Positions 35,929 to 45,421 are shown, counted from the stretch's first letter. The stretch: 64,000 bases of DNA from JANMMJ01 sp031373255 (GCA_031373255.1 JANMMJ010000216.1:1-64000); one strand, 5' to 3'. The notes: generated by a model not told the origin, from the sequence alone. A program made the numbers and translations.

Positions 35929-37023
35929 ATGAGCAGCAAGGGCGAGCTTCCGGCCTGGGTCGACGTCGGCGTCGTTCCGCTGCTCAATCTTCTGGTGGCG
36001 CTGGTGGTTTCCGGCCTCGTGGTCATCATCATCGGCGAGAACCCTTTCGAGGCCATGTGGATCATGCTCAAGGGCGCGGTCGGCTCGATCAAGGGCTGGG
36101 GGTATCTCCTCTACTACGCCACCAACTTCGTGTTCACCGGCCTTGCGGTGGCCATTGCCTTCCACGCCGGCCTGTTCAACATCGGTGGCGAAGGCCAGGC
36201 CTATATGGCAGGTGCAGGTGCCGCAGCCGTGGGTCTCGGGCTTGAGTTCCTGCCCTGGCCCATCGTCATTCCGCTGGCGATCCTCGCCGCCATGGCGGTT
36301 GGCGCTTTCTGGGCCTGGGTGCCGGGCGTGCTGCAAGTGAAACGCGGCAGCCACATCGTCATCACCACCATCATGTTCAACTACATCGCCTTGAGCCTGA
36401 TGGGCTATCTGATCAACTACGGGTTCCGTCCGGTCGGCAAGATGGCGGTCGAGAGCCGGGAGATCACCGGTGCCTACATCATGAGCTTCCGCGAAGTGGC
36501 GCGGGCGTTCTTCGATGTGCGCCTTGCCTCGACGCCGCTCAATTTCACGGTGTTCCTGGCAATAGTGGCGGCCGTGGTCATCTGGTACCTTTTATGGCGT
36601 ACCAAGCTTGGCTATGAAATCCGAGCGGTGGGCGCCAACACCGATGCGGCGATCTATGCCGGCATCAAGCCTGACCGCATCATCGTCATCACCATGGCGA
36701 TCTCGGGCGCTCTGGCGGGCCTGATGGCCGTCAACGAAATCCTTGGCGCGCAGCACCGGCTGGTGCTCGGCTTCGTCCAGGGTTCAGGCTTCGTCGGCAT
36801 CGCGGTTGCCCTGATGGGCCGCTCGCATCCGCTCGGCATCGTGCTCTCGGCCATGCTGTTCGGCCTGCTCTACCAGGGCGGCACGGAACTTTCCTTCGCC
36901 AAGCCCGAGATTAACCGCGACATGATCGTGGTCATCCAGGGGCTTGTCATCCTGTTCATGGGCGCCCTTGAATATGCCTTCCGCCCGTGGCTCGCCGCGC
37001 TGTTCATCAAGGCCGAGGACTGA
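35929..37023 (+). CDS. nucleoside ABC transporter permease 1
   Basis: Inner-membrane permease of the BPD_transp_2 family (364 residues, about 9-10 hydrophobic segments). Recognisable blocks are 'FTGLAVAIAFHAGLFNIGGEGQAYMAG', typical of the YufP/NupP subunit, 'GSHIVITTIMFNYIALSLMGYLIN' and 'GYEIRAVGANTDAAIYAGI', the cytoplasmic coupling loop. It begins 25 bases after the ATPase gene and pairs with the second permease as a heterodimer. Confidence 0.9.
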   Translation: MSSKGELPAWVDVGVVPLLNLLVALVVSGLVVIIIGENPFEAMWIMLKGAVGSIKGWGYLLYYATNFVFTGLAVAIAFHAGLFNIGGEGQAYMAGAGAAAVGLGLEFLPWPIVIPLAILAAMAVGAFWAWVPGVLQVKRGSHIVITTIMFNYIALSLMGYLINYGFRPVGKMAVESREITGAYIMSFREVARAFFDVRLASTPLNFTVFLAIVAAVVIWYLLWRTKLGYEIRAVGANTDAAIYAGIKPDRIIVITMAISGALAGLMAVNEILGAQHRLVLGFVQGSGFVGIAVALMGRSHPLGIVLSAMLFGLLYQGGTELSFAKPEINRDMIVVIQGLVILFMGALEYAFRPWLAALFIKAED

Positions 37024-37027
37024 GACG

Positions 37028-37984
37028 ATGGATCTCTATGTCGAAATCCTTGCCTCGACCATCCGCTACACGGTGCCGCTGATTCTTGCCTGCCTCGCAG
37101 GGCTATGGTCGGAGCGGTCCGGCATCGTGGATATCGGGCTTGAGGGCAAAATGCTGATTGCGGCGTTCGTCGCTGCGTCAGCCTCGGCGGTATTCGGATC
37201 GGCATGGATCGGGCTGTGCCTCGCCATCCTCACTTCGGTCGGCTTTGCACTGGTGCATGGCTATGCTTCGATCAACCAGCGCGGCAACCAGGTGGTATCC
37301 GGTGTTGCCATCAACATGCTCGCCGCCGGTCTTGCCATCGTGCTTGGCAATGAGTGGTTCAAGGAAGGCGGGCGCACTCCGGCGCTTCCTCCCGAGGGCC
37401 GCTTCCTGCCGGTGCAGATTCCGGGGCTCAGCGCTTTTGCCGATGTGCCCCTTCTAGGCGCCATCTTCAAAGTGTTCTTCGCCCATTCGATCCTCACCTA
37501 TGTCGCCTTCATCATGGTACCGGTCACGGCCTGGGCGCTGTCGCGCACCCGCTTCGGCCTCAGGCTCAGGGCGGTTGGCGAAAATCCACACGCAGTGGAT
37601 ACTGCAGGCATCTCGGTGGCGCGGCTGCGCTACATGGCGGTAACCATCACTGGTGTTTTATGCGGCATCGCGGGGACGTTCATTTCCACGTCGCTCTCGT
37701 CAAGCTTTGTGAGGGACATCACGGCCGGAATGGGCTTCATGGCGCTAGCCGCATTGATTTTCGCCAACTGGCACGCATGGCCGGCACTCGGGGCCTGCCT
37801 GCTTTTCGGATTCCTGCAGGCCAGCGGCACATTCCTGCAGGGCAAAAATCTGTTTGGCGTACAAATCCCGGTACAGTTCATCAACATGCTGCCCTATGTG
37901 TTGACCGTCGTCCTGCTGGCCGGCTTCATCGGCAAGTCCATTCCGCCGCGAGCCAGTGGCATTCCCTATACGAAGGACCGCTGA
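37028..37984 (+). CDS. nucleoside ABC transporter permease 2
   Basis: Second permease subunit (318 residues, about 8-9 hydrophobic segments), YufQ/NupQ-like. It has 'PLILACLAGLWSERSGIVDIGLEGKMLI', 'NQRGNQVVSGVAINMLAAGLAI' and the coupling-loop 'GLRLRAVGENPHAVDTAGI'. ATG 37028 is 4 bases after the preceding stop. The next gene, cytidine deaminase, starts 2 bases after its stop, tying uptake to salvage. Confidence 0.9.
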   Translation: MDLYVEILASTIRYTVPLILACLAGLWSERSGIVDIGLEGKMLIAAFVAASASAVFGSAWIGLCLAILTSVGFALVHGYASINQRGNQVVSGVAINMLAAGLAIVLGNEWFKEGGRTPALPPEGRFLPVQIPGLSAFADVPLLGAIFKVFFAHSILTYVAFIMVPVTAWALSRTRFGLRLRAVGENPHAVDTAGISVARLRYMAVTITGVLCGIAGTFISTSLSSSFVRDITAGMGFMALAALIFANWHAWPALGACLLFGFLQASGTFLQGKNLFGVQIPVQFINMLPYVLTVVLLAGFIGKSIPPRASGIPYTKDR

Positions 37985-37986
37985 AC

Positions 37987-38382
37987 ATGAGCCGCGACCT
38001 GATCGAGGCTGCAAAGCATGCGCGCCTCAAGGCCCATGCGCCCTACTCCAAATTCCTGGTGGGGGCCGCAGTGCGCGACGAACAAGGCCGCGTCTTCGCC
38101 GGTTGTAATGTCGAGAACGCGGCCTATCCGCAGGGCTGGTGCGCCGAGCCTTCGGCAATCTCCGCGCTCATCATGGGGGGCGGCAAACGCATTGCCGAAG
38201 TCGCGGTCATGGGCAACGGCGACGTACTGTGCACGCCGTGTGGCGGCTGCCGCCAGAAAATCCGCGAATTCGCCTCTGACGATGTGAAAATCTATTGCTG
38301 CACGGAAAACGGTGAACTTCTCCGCACCTTCACACTGGGCGAGTTGCTCCCGTCTTCCTTTGGACCGGAACACCTCAAATGA
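37987..38382 (+). CDS. cdd: cytidine deaminase
   Basis: Zinc enzyme converting (deoxy)cytidine to (deoxy)uridine. The 131-residue homotetrameric type has 'HAPYSKFLVGAAV', the zinc/catalytic block 'CNVENAAYPQGWCAEPSAI' (Cys ligand and catalytic Glu in C-A-E) and 'CTPCGGCRQKIREFA' (two Cys ligands). The usual C-A-E-R is C-A-E-P here. The stop overlaps the next start by ATGA. Confidence 0.95.
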   Translation: MSRDLIEAAKHARLKAHAPYSKFLVGAAVRDEQGRVFAGCNVENAAYPQGWCAEPSAISALIMGGGKRIAEVAVMGNGDVLCTPCGGCRQKIREFASDDVKIYCCTENGELLRTFTLGELLPSSFGPEHLK

Positions 38383-39161
38383 ATGAACTTGCAAAGCGCC
38401 TTGACGGCCGCGCACCCAAGACTGCCATCATGCTCGGCTCCAGCCTCGGCGATGTGGCGGCGGCGGTCGAAGGTCCGTTGCGCATTCCCTATGGCGAGCT
38501 TCCCGGTTTTCCAGAGCCAAAGATCTCGGGCCATGCCGGACAGCTTATTGCCGGAAGGCTGGCCGGCAAGGATGTAGCGGTGCTGGCGGGCCGGGCACAT
38601 CCTTATGAAAGCGGCAATGCCGCCGTCATGCGACCCGTCATCGAACAGCTGAAGGACGCCGGCGTCGAAACGCTGATCCTCACCAATGCGGCCGGTTCGC
38701 TTGACCCCAGGATGCGGCCGGGTTCGATCATGATGATCACCGATCATATCAACTACGCCGGGATGAACCCATTGATCGGGCAGCATGGCGATGAAAACTT
38801 CGTGCCGATGACCAATGCCTACGATCCCGCGCTGCGGCAACGGCTGCTGGCAGCGGCAAAGGCCGAGGACGTGGCGCTCAACCAGGGTGTCTATGTGTGG
38901 TATTCGGGGCCGAGCTTCGAGACGCCCGCGGAAATCCGCATGTTCCAGATCCTGGGTGGAACGGCGGTTGGCATGTCGACGGTGCCTGAGTGCATTCTGG
39001 CACGGCGCTTCGGCCTCAAGGTGGCAGGGCTTTCAGTGATCACCAATCTTGCGGCAGGCATCGAGGGCGCTTCCCCCAGTCACGAAGAAACCAAACGCGA
39101 GGGCGCCAAGGCGGCACTCAACATGAAGCGGCTGCTGATCCGTTTCTTCCAGGATTCCTGA
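38379..39161 (+). CDS. punA: purine-nucleoside phosphorylase
   Basis: Phosphorolyses purine (deoxy)nucleosides to base plus (deoxy)ribose-1-phosphate. The 260-residue product belongs to the trimeric PNP-I/XapA group: 'IMLGSSLGDVAAAVEGPLRIPYGELPGFP', phosphate site 'AGRAHPYESGN', 'LILTNAAGSLDPRMRPGSIMMITDHIN', 'YVWYSGPSFETPAEIRM' and 'AVGMSTVPECILARRFGLKVAGLSVITNLAAG'. Its sugar phosphate product feeds DeoB downstream. Confidence 0.93.
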   Translation: MNELAKRLDGRAPKTAIMLGSSLGDVAAAVEGPLRIPYGELPGFPEPKISGHAGQLIAGRLAGKDVAVLAGRAHPYESGNAAVMRPVIEQLKDAGVETLILTNAAGSLDPRMRPGSIMMITDHINYAGMNPLIGQHGDENFVPMTNAYDPALRQRLLAAAKAEDVALNQGVYVWYSGPSFETPAEIRMFQILGGTAVGMSTVPECILARRFGLKVAGLSVITNLAAGIEGASPSHEETKREGAKAALNMKRLLIRFFQDS

Positions 39162-39162
39162 C

Positions 39163-40476
39163 ATGCTGCCGCAGGAAATCATCCGGCGCAAACGCGACGG
39201 ACTGCCACTTTCCCGCGAGGACGTGCGCGAGTTCATTGCCGGGCTCACAGCGGGCACGATTTCGGAAGGACAGGTTGCGGCCTTCGCCATGGCGGTGTTC
39301 TTCAAGGGCATGCGGGCAGAGGAAGCGGTGGGGCTGACGCTCGCCATGCGGGATTCAGGCTCGGTGCTAAGGTGGGATTTGCCGGGACCCGTTGTCGACA
39401 AACACTCGACCGGCGGCATTGGCGACAATGTTTCCCTCATGCTGGCGCCGATGCTGGCGGCCTGCGGCTGCTATGTGCCGATGATTTCGGGACGCGGCCT
39501 TGGCCACACGGGCGGCACGCTCGACAAGCTCGATTCCATTCCCGGTTACGCCACCCAGCCTGATCTGGCACTGCTCCGCAAGGTGGTGAAAGGCACAGGT
39601 GCCGCCATCATCGGGCAAACCGCGGACTTGGCACCCGCCGACAAGCGGCTCTATGGCATCCGCGACGTGACGGCGACGGTTGAATCAGTGCCGCTCATCA
39701 CTGCTTCCATCCTTTCCAAGAAACTTGCCGCCGGCCTCGAATATCTCGTGCTCGACGTCAAAACCGGATCCGGTGCCTTCATGGCAAGCCGGAAGGATGC
39801 TGTGGTCCTTGCGAAAAGCCTGGTCAATGTTGCCAACGGCGCAGGGCTGAAGACGTCAGCACTCATCACCGACATGGACGAACCGCTGGCATCCTGTGCC
39901 GGCAATGCGGTTGAAGTGCAGAATGCCGTCGACTATCTCACCGGAACACATCGCGACCCGCGCCTGCATGAGGTGACGCTGGCCCTTGGCGGGGAATTGC
40001 TGGTGCTGGCAAAGCGCGCGAAGAACACTGACGCCGCAAGGATCATGCTGGAGAAGAGCCTGGCGAAAGGCGAAGCGGCAGAGCGCTTCCAGCGCATGGT
40101 TGCGGCGTTGGGCGGACCTGCCAATTTCATGGAGAAAGCCTCCGCTTATTTGCCGCAAGCCCCCATCGTGCGGCCTATCCTTGCAAAGAAGGCCGGAAAG
40201 GTCGCGCGTATAGCCACGCGCAATCTTGGCCTTGCGGTGATCGAACTGGGCGGCGGGCGGCGGGTGGCGAGCGACAAGATCGATCATGCCGTGGGCCTCA
40301 CAGCCCTTGCCGGAAAGGGCCAGCAGCTTGCCAAGGGCGAAGCCATCGCCATGATCCATGCGCGCGATGAGGCATCGTTCGACCGGGCAGCGGCGATCGT
40401 TGCCAAAGCCTATGAGTTTGGCGCCGCGCCTCGCCGCGGCCCAGCGGTGATCCAGCGGATAGGCCCTTCCGAATAA
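39163..40476 (+). CDS. deoA: thymidine phosphorylase
   Basis: Cleaves thymidine/deoxyuridine to base and deoxyribose-1-phosphate. The 437-residue product has 'QEIIRRKRDGLPLSREDVREFIAG', the phosphate-binding 'DKHSTGGIGDNVSLMLAPM' and the signature 'SGRGLGHTGGTLDKLDSIPGY', plus 'LVLDVKTGSGAFM'. It starts 1 base after punA and its TAA overlaps the deoB ATG. Confidence 0.96.
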   Translation: MLPQEIIRRKRDGLPLSREDVREFIAGLTAGTISEGQVAAFAMAVFFKGMRAEEAVGLTLAMRDSGSVLRWDLPGPVVDKHSTGGIGDNVSLMLAPMLAACGCYVPMISGRGLGHTGGTLDKLDSIPGYATQPDLALLRKVVKGTGAAIIGQTADLAPADKRLYGIRDVTATVESVPLITASILSKKLAAGLEYLVLDVKTGSGAFMASRKDAVVLAKSLVNVANGAGLKTSALITDMDEPLASCAGNAVEVQNAVDYLTGTHRDPRLHEVTLALGGELLVLAKRAKNTDAARIMLEKSLAKGEAAERFQRMVAALGGPANFMEKASAYLPQAPIVRPILAKKAGKVARIATRNLGLAVIELGGGRRVASDKIDHAVGLTALAGKGQQLAKGEAIAMIHARDEASFDRAAAIVAKAYEFGAAPRRGPAVIQRIGPSE

Positions 40477-41651
40477 TGAGCCGGGCGTTTGTTTTCATCC
40501 TCGATTCCTTCGGCATCGGTGGCGCAGCCGATGCGGATCAGTTCGGCGATGAGGGGGCAAACACGCTTGGCCATATCTGCGATCACATGGCCCTCAATGT
40601 TCCACACATGGCATCGCTTGGTCTCGGACTGGCGGCAAAGGGTGCATCAGGGCGAAACCCCTTGCCTGAAACGGCAATCATCGGACGCCATGGCCATGCC
40701 TCGGAGGTTTCCCAGGGCAAGGACACGATTACCGGACATTGGGAGATCGCCGGAGCACCGCTCAAGTTCAACTGGGGGTATTTCCCACACACGATCCCTG
40801 CTTTCCCGCAGGATTTCATCGACAGCCTGATCGCGCAATGCCATTTGCCGGGATTGCTGGCGCTCCGCCATGCATCTGGAATCGAAGTCATCGAAGACTA
40901 CGGCGAAGAACACATCGCCACTAGCAAGCCCATCATTTATACCAGTGCGGACAGCGTCATCCAGATCGCGGCGCATGAGGAACACTTCGGATTGCAGCGG
41001 CTCTATGACGTCTGCAAGGTGGCGCGCGAACTTTCCTTCCCGATGAATATCGGCCGGGTGATTGCCAGACCTTTTCTTGGCGCAACGCGAAAGGATTTCG
41101 CCCGCACCGGACACCGCAAGGATTACGCGGTGCTGCCGCCAACGCCGACGCTGCTCGATTGCCTGACGCTAGAGGGCCGCGAGATTTTCTCGATCGGCAA
41201 GATCGGCGATATCTTTGCGCATTCCGGCACCGGCAAGGAGATCAAGGCCTCGGGTCATCCCGCCCTCATGGCTGCATCGCTCAAGGCCATCGCCGCTGTT
41301 GCGGATGGTGGATTTGTGATGACCAATTTTGTCGACTTCGACACGAATTTCGGCCACCGGCGCGATCCGGTTGGCTATGGCAAGGCGCTGGAAGATTACG
41401 ATGCCATGCTGCCACAGGTCTTTGGCACATTGAGGGATGGCGACCTGCTGGTGCTCACCGCCGATCACGGCAATGACCCCACCTGGCGGGGCACCGATCA
41501 CACCCGCGAGCAGATACCGATCCTGTGCTATCGTAGAGGCATCATTCCGGGGAGTGCCGGGCACAGGCGATGCTTCGCCGATATCGGCCAGACGATTGCG
41601 GCGCATCTTGGCATAGCGCCACTTGGCGTAGGCGAAGCCTTCTCAGTCTGA
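40476..41651 (+). CDS. deoB: phosphopentomutase
   Basis: Isomerises (deoxy)ribose-1-phosphate to the 5-phosphate, funnelling products of PunA and DeoA into central metabolism. The 391-residue alkaline-phosphatase-superfamily enzyme has the metal site 'FILDSFGIGGAADADQFGD', 'GKDTITGHWEIAG' (phospho-Thr), 'HSGTGKEIKASGH' and 'LTADHGNDPTWRGTDHTREQIP'. No deoC is adjacent, so deoxyribose-5-phosphate aldolase must be encoded elsewhere if present. The end overlaps the oppositely oriented choV stop by 9 bases. Confidence 0.96.
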   Translation: MSRAFVFILDSFGIGGAADADQFGDEGANTLGHICDHMALNVPHMASLGLGLAAKGASGRNPLPETAIIGRHGHASEVSQGKDTITGHWEIAGAPLKFNWGYFPHTIPAFPQDFIDSLIAQCHLPGLLALRHASGIEVIEDYGEEHIATSKPIIYTSADSVIQIAAHEEHFGLQRLYDVCKVARELSFPMNIGRVIARPFLGATRKDFARTGHRKDYAVLPPTPTLLDCLTLEGREIFSIGKIGDIFAHSGTGKEIKASGHPALMAASLKAIAAVADGGFVMTNFVDFDTNFGHRRDPVGYGKALEDYDAMLPQVFGTLRDGDLLVLTADHGNDPTWRGTDHTREQIPILCYRRGIIPGSAGHRRCFADIGQTIAAHLGIAPLGVGEAFSV

Positions 41652-42833
41652 ACGCTTGAGGATGGCCTGCAGCACGTTGCGCACGCCGACAGCGCCGACG
41701 AACCGGTCATTGTCGTCGAATATCGCCACCGGCGCAACGTCGGCATTGTGGATCGCGAGCATCACGACCTTCAGCGTGGTGCCGGGCCTCGCCCAATAAA
41801 CCGGGCGGGTATCCGGCGGCACCGGGATCTCGACATCGGCGCAGGTCACCCAGGTGGCCTTCTTCTTGTCACGCTCGGCGGCGATGACCTTCTGGTCCTT
41901 GTCGAGCTTGAAGCGGGTGGTCTTGCGCTTGTCCAGCCAAACCCAGCCTTCGCCGGCGGGCTCCAGCTCATGAATGCCGCGCATGACATTCCAGGCGGTG
42001 AGCACCGAAAGCGGATTTACGTTGGCAATGAATTCGCGCACGTAGTCATTGGCGGGGCGGAGCACGATATCCTCGGCCGGTCCCGATTGCACGATGCGGC
42101 CACCCTCCATGATGGTGATGCGGTTGCCGATCTTGAGGGCTTCTTCGAGATCGTGGCTGACGAACACGATGGTTTTCTTGATCGACTTCTGCAATTGCAG
42201 CAGTTCATCCTGCAGCTTGGTGCGGATCAGCGGATCGAGTGCTGAAAAAGGCTCGTCCATAAGAAGGATGGGCGCATCTGTGGCGAAGGCGCGGGCGAGG
42301 CCGACGCGCTGCTGCATGCCGCCTGACAGTTCGTGCACATATTTGTTGGCCCACTGGTCAAGGCCAACGAGCTGCAATTGCTGGTCAACCTTGGTCCGGC
42401 GTTCGGCCTCGGGTATGCCCGCCAGTTCAAGTCCCAATCCGGCATTCTCGCGCACGGTACGCCAGGGCAGCAGGGCAAACTGCTGGAACACCATGGCGAC
42501 CTGCTTCTGGCGGATGTGGCGCAGCGTTGCCTCGTTGCAGGACGCGACATCGACCATGCGCGCGCCATCCTTCACCAGCACCTCTCCGCCGGTTACCTTG
42601 TTCAAGCCGTTCACGGCCCGCAGCAGGGTGGACTTGCCGGAGCCCGAAAGGCCCATCAGCACCGAAATCTCGCCCTCGTTGACGACAAGACTCGCGCCTG
42701 TCGCACCAAGCACAGCTCCGGTCTTGGCAAGGATATCGCCGCGCGCAGCACCGGAACGGGCCATGCCGAGGGCTTCGGCCGTGTTCTCGCCGAAGATGAT
42801 GTCGACGTTCTTGAATTCTACGGCGACGTTCAT
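41643..42833 (-). CDS. choV: choline/glycine betaine ABC transporter ATPase
   Basis: ATPase of an osmoprotectant-type importer. The 396-residue product has Walker A 'GLSGSGKST', Q-loop 'VFQQFALLPWRTV', signature 'ELSGGMQQRVGLARAF', Walker B 'ILLMDEPFSALDPL' and switch 'SHDLEEAL', followed by a C-terminal regulatory region ending in a CBS-like 'RFVGAVGVRNVLQAI'. The N-terminal insertion before the Walker A (about residues 15-45) is typical of ChoV/ProV. ATGA overlap with choW. Confidence 0.92.
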   Translation of the reverse strand: MNVAVEFKNVDIIFGENTAEALGMARSGAARGDILAKTGAVLGATGASLVVNEGEISVLMGLSGSGKSTLLRAVNGLNKVTGGEVLVKDGARMVDVASCNEATLRHIRQKQVAMVFQQFALLPWRTVRENAGLGLELAGIPEAERRTKVDQQLQLVGLDQWANKYVHELSGGMQQRVGLARAFATDAPILLMDEPFSALDPLIRTKLQDELLQLQKSIKKTIVFVSHDLEEALKIGNRITIMEGGRIVQSGPAEDIVLRPANDYVREFIANVNPLSVLTAWNVMRGIHELEPAGEGWVWLDKRKTTRFKLDKDQKVIAAERDKKKATWVTCADVEIPVPPDTRPVYWARPGTTLKVVMLAIHNADVAPVAIFDDNDRFVGAVGVRNVLQAILKRSD

Positions 42834-43684
42834 TTTTTGGCTCCCGATTTCACCGCGAGGACACGGTCAAGGATAATGGCGAGAACGACAATGGCGAGCC
42901 CCGCCTCAATGCCCAACGGGATATTGCGGTTGGCGAGCGCCTTGTTGACCGGATTGCCGAGACTGGGGGCGCCGATCAGGGTGGCGAAGACCACCATGGA
43001 AAGCGACAGCATGATGCATTGAGTCAGCCCGGCCATGATCGAGGGAAGTGCGGCGGGCAGTTCGACCTTCCATAGCAGCTGACGCTTGGTGGCGCCGAAG
43101 GATTCGCCCGCCTCAAGCATGGGCTTGGGGATCGACGTCCGGCCCAGGTAAGTCATGCGCACGGGTGCCGGCAGGGCGAAGATGATGGTGACGATGAGTG
43201 CGGGCGCAGCACCCAAGCCGAAGAGGATGAGAATGGGAATGAGATACACGAATGTCGGCATGGTCTGCATGAGGTCGAGGATGGGCTGCATGGCCTGCCA
43301 GACCTTCGGCTTGTGGGCGGCCCAGATGCCCAGCGGTACACCCATGGCCATCGACAGCGCGGTGGCGCCGACCACCAGAACCAGGGTCTGGATGGTTTCC
43401 TTCCACAGGCCCTGATTGATGATGAAGAGAAGGCCAATCAATACTGCGATCGACAGGTTGCGCGAACGCTGCAACCAGTAGGCGAAGAGCGCCAGCGCCA
43501 CGGCAAGCATGACGGGAGGCACCTGGAGCAGGAGGAAGGTGGTGCCTTCGACCACCGTGTTGAGGGAATATTTGATGGCATCGAAAAGCCACTGGAAATA
43601 GGTGACGATGAAATCGATCACCGCCTTGCCCCATTTGCCGACAGGTATCTTCCACGACGCCAGAAATTTAGAAACCGGATCCAT
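42830..43684 (-). CDS. choW: choline/glycine betaine ABC transporter permease
   Basis: Inner-membrane permease (284 residues, about six transmembrane segments) with the BPD_transp_1 coupling motif around 'ESFGATKRQLLWKVELPAALPSIMAGLTQ' (E-A-x-x-x-G-x-x-x-x-x-x-x-x-L-P type). 'PLGIWAAHKPKVWQAMQPILDLMQTMPTFVYLIP' is characteristic of ProW/ChoW. ATG 43684 follows GGGAGGGG. In most rhizobia choW follows choX directly; here two other genes intervene. Confidence 0.92.
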   Translation of the reverse strand: MDPVSKFLASWKIPVGKWGKAVIDFIVTYFQWLFDAIKYSLNTVVEGTTFLLLQVPPVMLAVALALFAYWLQRSRNLSIAVLIGLLFIINQGLWKETIQTLVLVVGATALSMAMGVPLGIWAAHKPKVWQAMQPILDLMQTMPTFVYLIPILILFGLGAAPALIVTIIFALPAPVRMTYLGRTSIPKPMLEAGESFGATKRQLLWKVELPAALPSIMAGLTQCIMLSLSMVVFATLIGAPSLGNPVNKALANRNIPLGIEAGLAIVVLAIILDRVLAVKSGAKK

Positions 43685-43791
43685 CAGCCCCTCCCGCGGA
43701 TATCAAACTCTTCAACTGAACCTGTGCAGCCAAGAAGCGATGCGGGCTGCATGGGCAAATATGACCTATGTTCAAGGCTGGAGCCAATCAT

Positions 43792-45252
43792 TCAACCAAT
43801 GGTGATGGTGTTGCCGGTAAATCTCTGATAGGCCGCCTGCGCCTGCTGCAGACTAGCGCCGCTTATTTCCCGGAATACGCGTGTCGCTTCATTATGCGCC
43901 TCCACCCAGGTGCGCTGGTTTTCGGGTGTCTTGCTGCCGTCGAACCGCAGGTATAGCTGATTGGCGGCCTTCAGCGCGGCTTCCAGTTCCACCTTCTGCT
44001 CTGCCGCGATTTCAGCGCGGACTTGATCCGCCCATCTGATCATCTCAATGGCGTCTTCGAATTCCCTAACGGACTGTTCAGGCGACAGAATGCCGCCCTT
44101 CCTTTCGGCCACGTCATTCGCCCTGCCAAAGATCTGCCAGGTGTGGCCGGTTCCGAGGCCGCAAATCGCGCTGCCCGGCCGGTCGTTGAGGTAGCCCAGA
44201 TTGATCAGCACGACGAGGGCGCGCATGAGCAAGGACGGCTCCTTGAACATGTAGACACCAAGATTCGGGTCAAAGAGAAAGATAATACCGTTGGCGTCGC
44301 GATGAAGGGCAACGGCATGGCCGGGCGGCGGATTGAAAGTGAATTCGAGAAGCATGCCGCGGCCCTTGGAGAAGTGCTGCGATGACAGTGCATCATTGAG
44401 AAACTCGGCGAGATTGCGGAAGGTGGAGGCACCGCTGCTCGCCACCGGTACTGTTCCGGAAAATCGCCGCTTCTTTGCCAGGCCCTTGTCGAGCTTCCCG
44501 GTAAATTCCTTCCAGATCTGTTCGCGCTTTCCCGAATTGGAAGTGGAATTCCAGGCAGCGGCGAGGCTCGAGAGACTGTCGGCCGCCGTTTGAATTTCGC
44601 CGTGGATTTTTGCCCGCTCGGCATCTGCGGCTTCCTTCAGCTTCTTGCAGGCCTCTTGATATTGCTCGGCCTTCTCGTTGTGCATTTCCAAGATTTGGCC
44701 GTTGCTTGGCATGAAGTCATAGGTCGTTCCCTTGCGCGTACCGCCATTGGCGACGACCCAAGCCATGAAATCATCCCACAATTGCGCTTTTGCCTGGCTC
44801 AACGCCGGGATCACATCGTTTGAACTAGCGGTAAGCGCTGCATGCTTTTCGTGAAGCGGATTGAGCTTCGCTTCTGTGAATGTGTCTTTCAATCCGGCAT
44901 TGTGCTGCTGGTGAACGCCGGTCATGCGGGTGACGCGAGACTGCTTGAGGTGATCGACCTTGTGATAATTCTGCTCGGTCCCCGCGGCGATACCGCGCTG
45001 AGCATAGTCAGGCATGTCGACGCGATAATCGGACTGCACCACCTTGCGCAGCCAGTCGAGCGATGCGCCAACACAGAAGCCGCCCTTGATCTGGGTATAT
45101 GTCTTCTGGTCGAGTTGCCAGGCCTTGTTGGCCTGCTTCGGATCGTTCACCGGCTTTGGGGACTCGCCTGAGTGCATGGTTTGGGTAAACACGCTGATCG
45201 GCGTCTTGGCGGTCAGCTTGAACAGGGACTGGAAACGTTCGTCAAATGGCAT
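43792..45252 (-). CDS. YopT-type (peptidase C58-like) cysteine protease homologue
   Basis: A 486-residue protein without signal peptide or membrane segment. It carries the pattern of family C58 (YopT, AvrPphB): nucleophile region 'GGFCVGASLDWL' with C60, then 'GHAVALHRDANGIIFLFDPNLG' with H312 and D328. The His-Asp spacing of 16 equals that of YopT (H258, D274). The Cys-His interval (252) is about twice that of YopT and contains a charged helical segment (about 185-225) and a basic 'KGLAKKRRF'. The C-terminal 90 residues are helical. The start has GGGGAGA 7 bases upstream. It lies between choW and an alpha/beta hydrolase, all on one strand. Target and delivery route are unknown; no secretion system is in the window. 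Confidence 0.65.
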   Translation of the reverse strand: MPFDERFQSLFKLTAKTPISVFTQTMHSGESPKPVNDPKQANKAWQLDQKTYTQIKGGFCVGASLDWLRKVVQSDYRVDMPDYAQRGIAAGTEQNYHKVDHLKQSRVTRMTGVHQQHNAGLKDTFTEAKLNPLHEKHAALTASSNDVIPALSQAKAQLWDDFMAWVVANGGTRKGTTYDFMPSNGQILEMHNEKAEQYQEACKKLKEAADAERAKIHGEIQTAADSLSSLAAAWNSTSNSGKREQIWKEFTGKLDKGLAKKRRFSGTVPVASSGASTFRNLAEFLNDALSSQHFSKGRGMLLEFTFNPPPGHAVALHRDANGIIFLFDPNLGVYMFKEPSLLMRALVVLINLGYLNDRPGSAICGLGTGHTWQIFGRANDVAERKGGILSPEQSVREFEDAIEMIRWADQVRAEIAAEQKVELEAALKAANQLYLRFDGSKTPENQRTWVEAHNEATRVFREISGASLQQAQAAYQRFTGNTITIG

Positions 45253-45376
45253 GAATCCATCTCCCCATAAGATGCGGATTGCAGTTGTCCCAACTCACAC
45301 GCGAATGGCCCGAAATCTCTCCGGACTTTTCCCCACGGCCAAAACCAGCTTCCGCTGACCGCGCAAGGACTGTCAA

Positions 45377-45421
45377 GCCCCGCCTGTTGCTCATCGCATG
45401 GCGACAGCAATCAGGCGGGGC
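45377..45421 (-). terminator. strong hairpin upstream of the C58-like gene
   Basis: GCCCCGCCTG plus TTGCT (45377-45391) pair with AGCAA and CAGGCGGGGC (45406-45410, 45412-45421), with one bulged base and a 14-base loop. It lies 74 bases after the hydrolase stop. No long T-run follows on the minus strand, so intrinsic termination would be weak; it probably separates the choX-hydrolase transcript from the protease-like gene. Confidence 0.5.

Noticed and set aside
43725..43751. TGCAGCC/GGCTGCA hairpin between the C58-like gene and choW as a terminator
   Set aside because: Only 7 paired bases and no T-run; could not be distinguished from chance.
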